A stretch of 25,744 bases of DNA from SCGC-AAA076-P13 sp964613455. Lineage in GTDB: Bacteria > Pseudomonadota > Gammaproteobacteria > Magnimaribacterales > D2472. The notes beneath the pieces are model-generated. The model was not told where the DNA came from and ran no database searches. It saw only the letters and a program-made list of their open reading frames with translations. Position numbers and translations under genes: made by a program. Location: positions 1 to 25,744 of the forward strand of contig CAZTGS010000017.1 in NCBI GenBank assembly GCA_964613455.1, given 5' to 3'. Shown here in pieces: positions 23,868-25,744 of the stretch; the stretch's first letter is position 1, and every line of letters starts with the position of its first letter.

Positions 23868-24347
23868 TTACTTTTTCTTTTTATTGGCTATAGAGATTAA
23901 AAACAGTAGCACTGTTATTGCGAATACTACCGGAGCTAGCTCTGATCCTGGAGTGAGGTCGTTGTTATATAGACCTATAATAGTTATATCTTCTCTAATA
24001 AATGGATAAATAAATAATCTCTGCCCCCAATCCATCATCCAAAATATATTCATCAAAGGTATAAGAGATTTATATTTAAAAATTACTGTCCAGCATACAA
24101 GACAAAAAAGAAGTTGAGCCGACCCCCACATTGAAAAAAATCTATAGATCACCGGCATTGGATCAGGGTCACCGGTTAAAACAATAAAGTTTGCAATACC
24201 ATGAAGTCCAAAAGATTCAAAAAACATATGTATTATAGAGCGCCATGTCATTAATGCCGTGAATACTACAAAGGCCCACAAAGCTATTTTTGGGCTATCA
24301 AGTTCGTTGTTAGCTACTGAAGGTAGTATTTTAGAGAAGTTAAACAT
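23868..24347 (-). CDS. Hypothetical membrane protein with four predicted helices
   Basis: 159 residues; I do not recognise the family. Four hydrophobic segments stand out: about 21-45 (IALWAFVVFTALMTW), 67-90 (with FFSMWGSAQLLFCLVCWTV), 93-118 (LIPLMNIFWMMDWGQRLFI region) and 137-154 (LAPVVFAITVLLFLIS), ending in a KKKK tail. Small conserved-looking spots are GDPDPMP (59-65) in the first loop and MMDWGQR in the third helix. It is an inner membrane protein without a signal peptide. It is convergent with lpxH and divergent from umuDC; nothing in its position points to a function. The ATG at 24347 lacks a clear Shine-Dalgarno sequence, as do several genes here. Confidence 0.7.
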   Translation of the reverse strand: MFNFSKILPSVANNELDSPKIALWAFVVFTALMTWRSIIHMFFESFGLHGIANFIVLTGDPDPMPVIYRFFSMWGSAQLLFCLVCWTVIFKYKSLIPLMNIFWMMDWGQRLFIYPFIREDITIIGLYNNDLTPGSELAPVVFAITVLLFLISIANKKKK

Positions 24348-24417
24348 ATAAATATTCTACATAAAATAATGTAAATGCGGTATCAGCAATATTGCACATC
24401 AGGCAAAAGAAATACTA

Positions 24418-24446
24418 TTTACATCAAAATATTTATACTGTATATT
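24418..24446 (+). promoter_or_regulatory. umuDC promoter
   Basis: TTTACA (24418-24423, one mismatch to TTGACA), a spacer of exactly 17 bases, then TATATT (24441-24446, one mismatch to TATAAT). The -10 lies inside the LexA box, the classic arrangement for repression. The predicted start near 24453 leaves a leader of about 19 bases to the umuD ATG, without a Shine-Dalgarno sequence. Confidence 0.7.
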
Positions 24447-24453
24447 TGTACAG
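24438..24453. promoter_or_regulatory. LexA (SOS) box
   Basis: CTGTATATTTGTACAG is a CTG-N10-CAG site; with the flanking TA on each side it matches the E. coli consensus TACTGTATATATATACAGTA at 18 of 20 bases. It overlaps the -10 of the umuDC promoter, so umuDC is very likely LexA-repressed and induced on DNA damage. Confidence 0.92.
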
Positions 24454-24471
24454 TACTAATAAAAAACCCTT

Positions 24472-24900
24472 ATGAAAGTTAACTACATCGGAAAAATTTC
24501 TGAAGAAAATCTGCCGGCCATATTTGTCCCTTATTTTCTTGAGTCAGTGCATGCAGGGTTCCCCAGCCCTGCAAGTGACTATATAGAAAGCCCAATAGAT
24601 CTAAATAAACATCTTATTAAAAATGGTGCTGCAACTTTCTTAGTTAGAGCTCAAGGACAATCAATGATTGGTTCTGGAATTACAGATCAGGCGGTACTTG
24701 TTGTTGATAGAAGTGTGAAGCCTGCTCATAACAGCATTGTAGTTGCCTCTATTGATGGAGAGTTTGTATGCAAACGTTTAAAGCTCAAACCAAAAATGTG
24801 TTTGATGCCAGATAACCCAGACTACCCTCCTATCTTTATTAATCACGGCCAGGAACTAGAAATAGTAGGAACTGTTACAGCAGCGATTAATAAATTCTAA
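24472..24900 (+). CDS. umuD: UmuD, self-cleaving SOS mutagenesis subunit
   Basis: 142 residues (E. coli UmuD 139). RecA filaments stimulate its self-cleavage to UmuD', which joins UmuC as DNA polymerase V. The cleavage site is Ala28-Gly29 in HAGFPSPASDY, against Cys-Gly in E. coli UmuD and the Ala-Gly bond in LexA. The catalytic dyad is Ser64 (GQSMIGSGI) and Lys101 (CKRL). It has no DNA-binding domain, so it is UmuD and not LexA. The ATG at 24472 is 19 bases after the predicted transcription start. Its stop overlaps the umuC start in TAATG. Confidence 0.95.
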   Translation: MKVNYIGKISEENLPAIFVPYFLESVHAGFPSPASDYIESPIDLNKHLIKNGAATFLVRAQGQSMIGSGITDQAVLVVDRSVKPAHNSIVVASIDGEFVCKRLKLKPKMCLMPDNPDYPPIFINHGQELEIVGTVTAAINKF

Positions 24901-25744
24901 TGGCTTTGGCTTTAGTTGATTGCGAAAGTTTTTATGCTTCTTGTGAAAGAATCTTTCGTCCTGATTTAAAAAATATACCCATAGTTGTCCTTTCTAATAA
25001 TGATGGCTGTGTTATTGCAAGAAGTACTGAAGCAAAGAAAATGGGAATTGGTATGGGAGTTCCTTGGTTTAAAGTAAAAAATGATTTTCTTAATCAAGGC
25101 GGTCAAGTATTTTCATCTAACTTTACCTTTTACGGAGACATGTCAGCCAGAGTTATGAATATTCTAGAAGGCTTTGTTCCTAAAGTAGAGGTTTATAGTA
25201 TTGATGAGGCTTTTTTAGACTTAGATACTTTAGAGCAAAACTATAATCTATATGATTTTAGCTGCCATATGAGAACCTTAGTAAAACAATGGACTGGGGT
25301 TCCTGTTCGTATTGGTATAGCTCCAACAAAAACCTTAACCAAGATAGCTCTTAATGAAGTAAAAAGATTAAACGTCCCAACTAAGGTTCATAGACTCTCT
25401 ACAAAAAATGAAATTAGGCACGCTTTAGCTAACACTCCTGTTCAAGATGTCTGGGGAGTTGGCAGAAGGCTTAATGAACATCTTAATAAAGCTAAGATTA
25501 CAAATGCCTTACATTTAGCTGATATAGATCCTCAACATATCAAACGAAAATTTAGTGTTGTTTTAGAAAGAACTGTCAGAGAACTCAGAGGCCAAAGGTG
25601 TCTCAATGTAGAAGAGAGTATTACAGCAAAAAAACAAATAGTTGTTAGTCGTAGTTTTGGAACTAGAGTGACAAACTTAGAGACTCTAAAGCCTATAGTG
25701 AGCAACTTTGCAGTAAGAGCTTCTGAAAAATTAAGAAACGAAAA
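24900..25744 (+). CDS. umuC: UmuC, Y-family translesion DNA polymerase (partial, runs off the window)
   Basis: 281 complete codons are present and the frame is open to the window edge; E. coli UmuC has 422 residues, so roughly the last third is missing. It is the polymerase subunit of Pol V, copying across damaged bases. The N-terminus ALVDCESFYASCE carries metal ligand Asp7 and the steric-gate position Tyr12; Asp102 and Glu103 in YSIDEAFLDL are the other catalytic acids; SNNDGCVIARS is the finger region. The helix-hairpin-helix thumb (VWGVGRRLNEHL, about 184-195) and the start of the little-finger domain (VVSRSFGTRV, about 249-258) follow. The ATG at 24900 shares one base with the umuD stop (TAATG), so translation is coupled. 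Confidence 0.95.
   Translation, partial: MALALVDCESFYASCERIFRPDLKNIPIVVLSNNDGCVIARSTEAKKMGIGMGVPWFKVKNDFLNQGGQVFSSNFTFYGDMSARVMNILEGFVPKVEVYSIDEAFLDLDTLEQNYNLYDFSCHMRTLVKQWTGVPVRIGIAPTKTLTKIALNEVKRLNVPTKVHRLSTKNEIRHALANTPVQDVWGVGRRLNEHLNKAKITNALHLADIDPQHIKRKFSVVLERTVRELRGQRCLNVEESITAKKQIVVSRSFGTRVTNLETLKPIVSNFAVRASEKLRNE

Noticed and set aside
24358..24373. Inverted repeat TACAT-N6-ATGTA near the unknown membrane gene
   Set aside because: Five-base AT-rich arms are too weak to call an operator.
24472..24900. The umuD gene as lexA or a phage repressor
   Set aside because: It shares the Ser-Lys peptidase domain but has only about 28 residues before the cleavage site, so there is no DNA-binding domain, and umuC follows directly.
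1..25744. CRISPR array, transposon or prophage
   Set aside because: No regularly spaced repeats, transposase, recombinase or phage genes were found on either strand.
1..25744. Intrinsic terminators at gene ends
   Set aside because: I looked at each junction and found no GC-rich hairpin followed by a T run in the right orientation; the only strong hairpin (2592-2613) has the run on the wrong side.

Overview
The window looks like chromosomal DNA from a streamlined, AT-rich, Gram-negative gammaproteobacterium, probably marine and possibly SAR86-like; the clade is an inference from gene order and composition, not a proven assignment. Gammaproteobacterial signs are the divergent purL / MltF-type transglycosylase pair, the ppiB-lpxH pair, the alaS-lysC-...-tRNA-Ser(GCT) order, and a CTG-N10-CAG LexA box in front of umuDC. 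LpxH implies lipid A and hence an outer membrane. Genes are packed tightly: there is no gene-free stretch over 300 bases (the longest gaps are 124 and 109 bases), many genes touch or overlap, and several use TTG or GTG starts. I see no insertion sequence, prophage, CRISPR array or origin.

Layout. 81-2558: a secreted 825-residue zinc metalloprotease. 2555-4524 (minus): rocD, an unrecognised acidic protein and a minimal O6-alkylguanine-DNA alkyltransferase. 4570-5466 (plus): ctlX, divergent from rocD; together they can turn citrulline (or arginine) into ornithine and then glutamate semialdehyde. 5469-6326 (minus) and 6436-7152 (plus): a divergent pair of a MetF-like reductase and ferredoxin-NADP reductase. 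7161-13548 (minus): a long gene string reading Nudix CoA pyrophosphatase - gamma carbonic anhydrase - alaS - lysC - dihydroorotase - tRNA-Ser(GCT). 13603-14139 (plus): a second Nudix hydrolase with a zinc ribbon. 14146-17991 (minus): purL. 18054-18779 (plus): a lipoprotein lytic transglycosylase whose end overlaps uvrB (18754-20763, minus). 20805-20879 (plus): tRNA-Asn(GTT). 20889-21308 (minus) and 21372-22490 (plus): an ArsC-like phosphatase and a sulfotransferase, divergent, with an inverted repeat between them. 22527-23857 (plus): a cyclophilin that looks like a lipoprotein but has a second strong internal start, followed by lpxH. 23868-24347 (minus): an unrecognised four-helix membrane protein. 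24418-25744 (plus): an SOS promoter and umuD-umuC, with umuC running off the window.

Most of this is housekeeping: nucleotide and amino acid synthesis, translation, DNA repair and envelope maintenance. I do not see a clear new multi-gene system. The points most worth a second look are a dihydroorotase of unusual type sitting where relatives carry csrA, the cyclophilin with two apparent starts, the divergent operator-like repeat at 21312-21339, the stand-alone alkyltransferase domain, and the two genes of unknown function.
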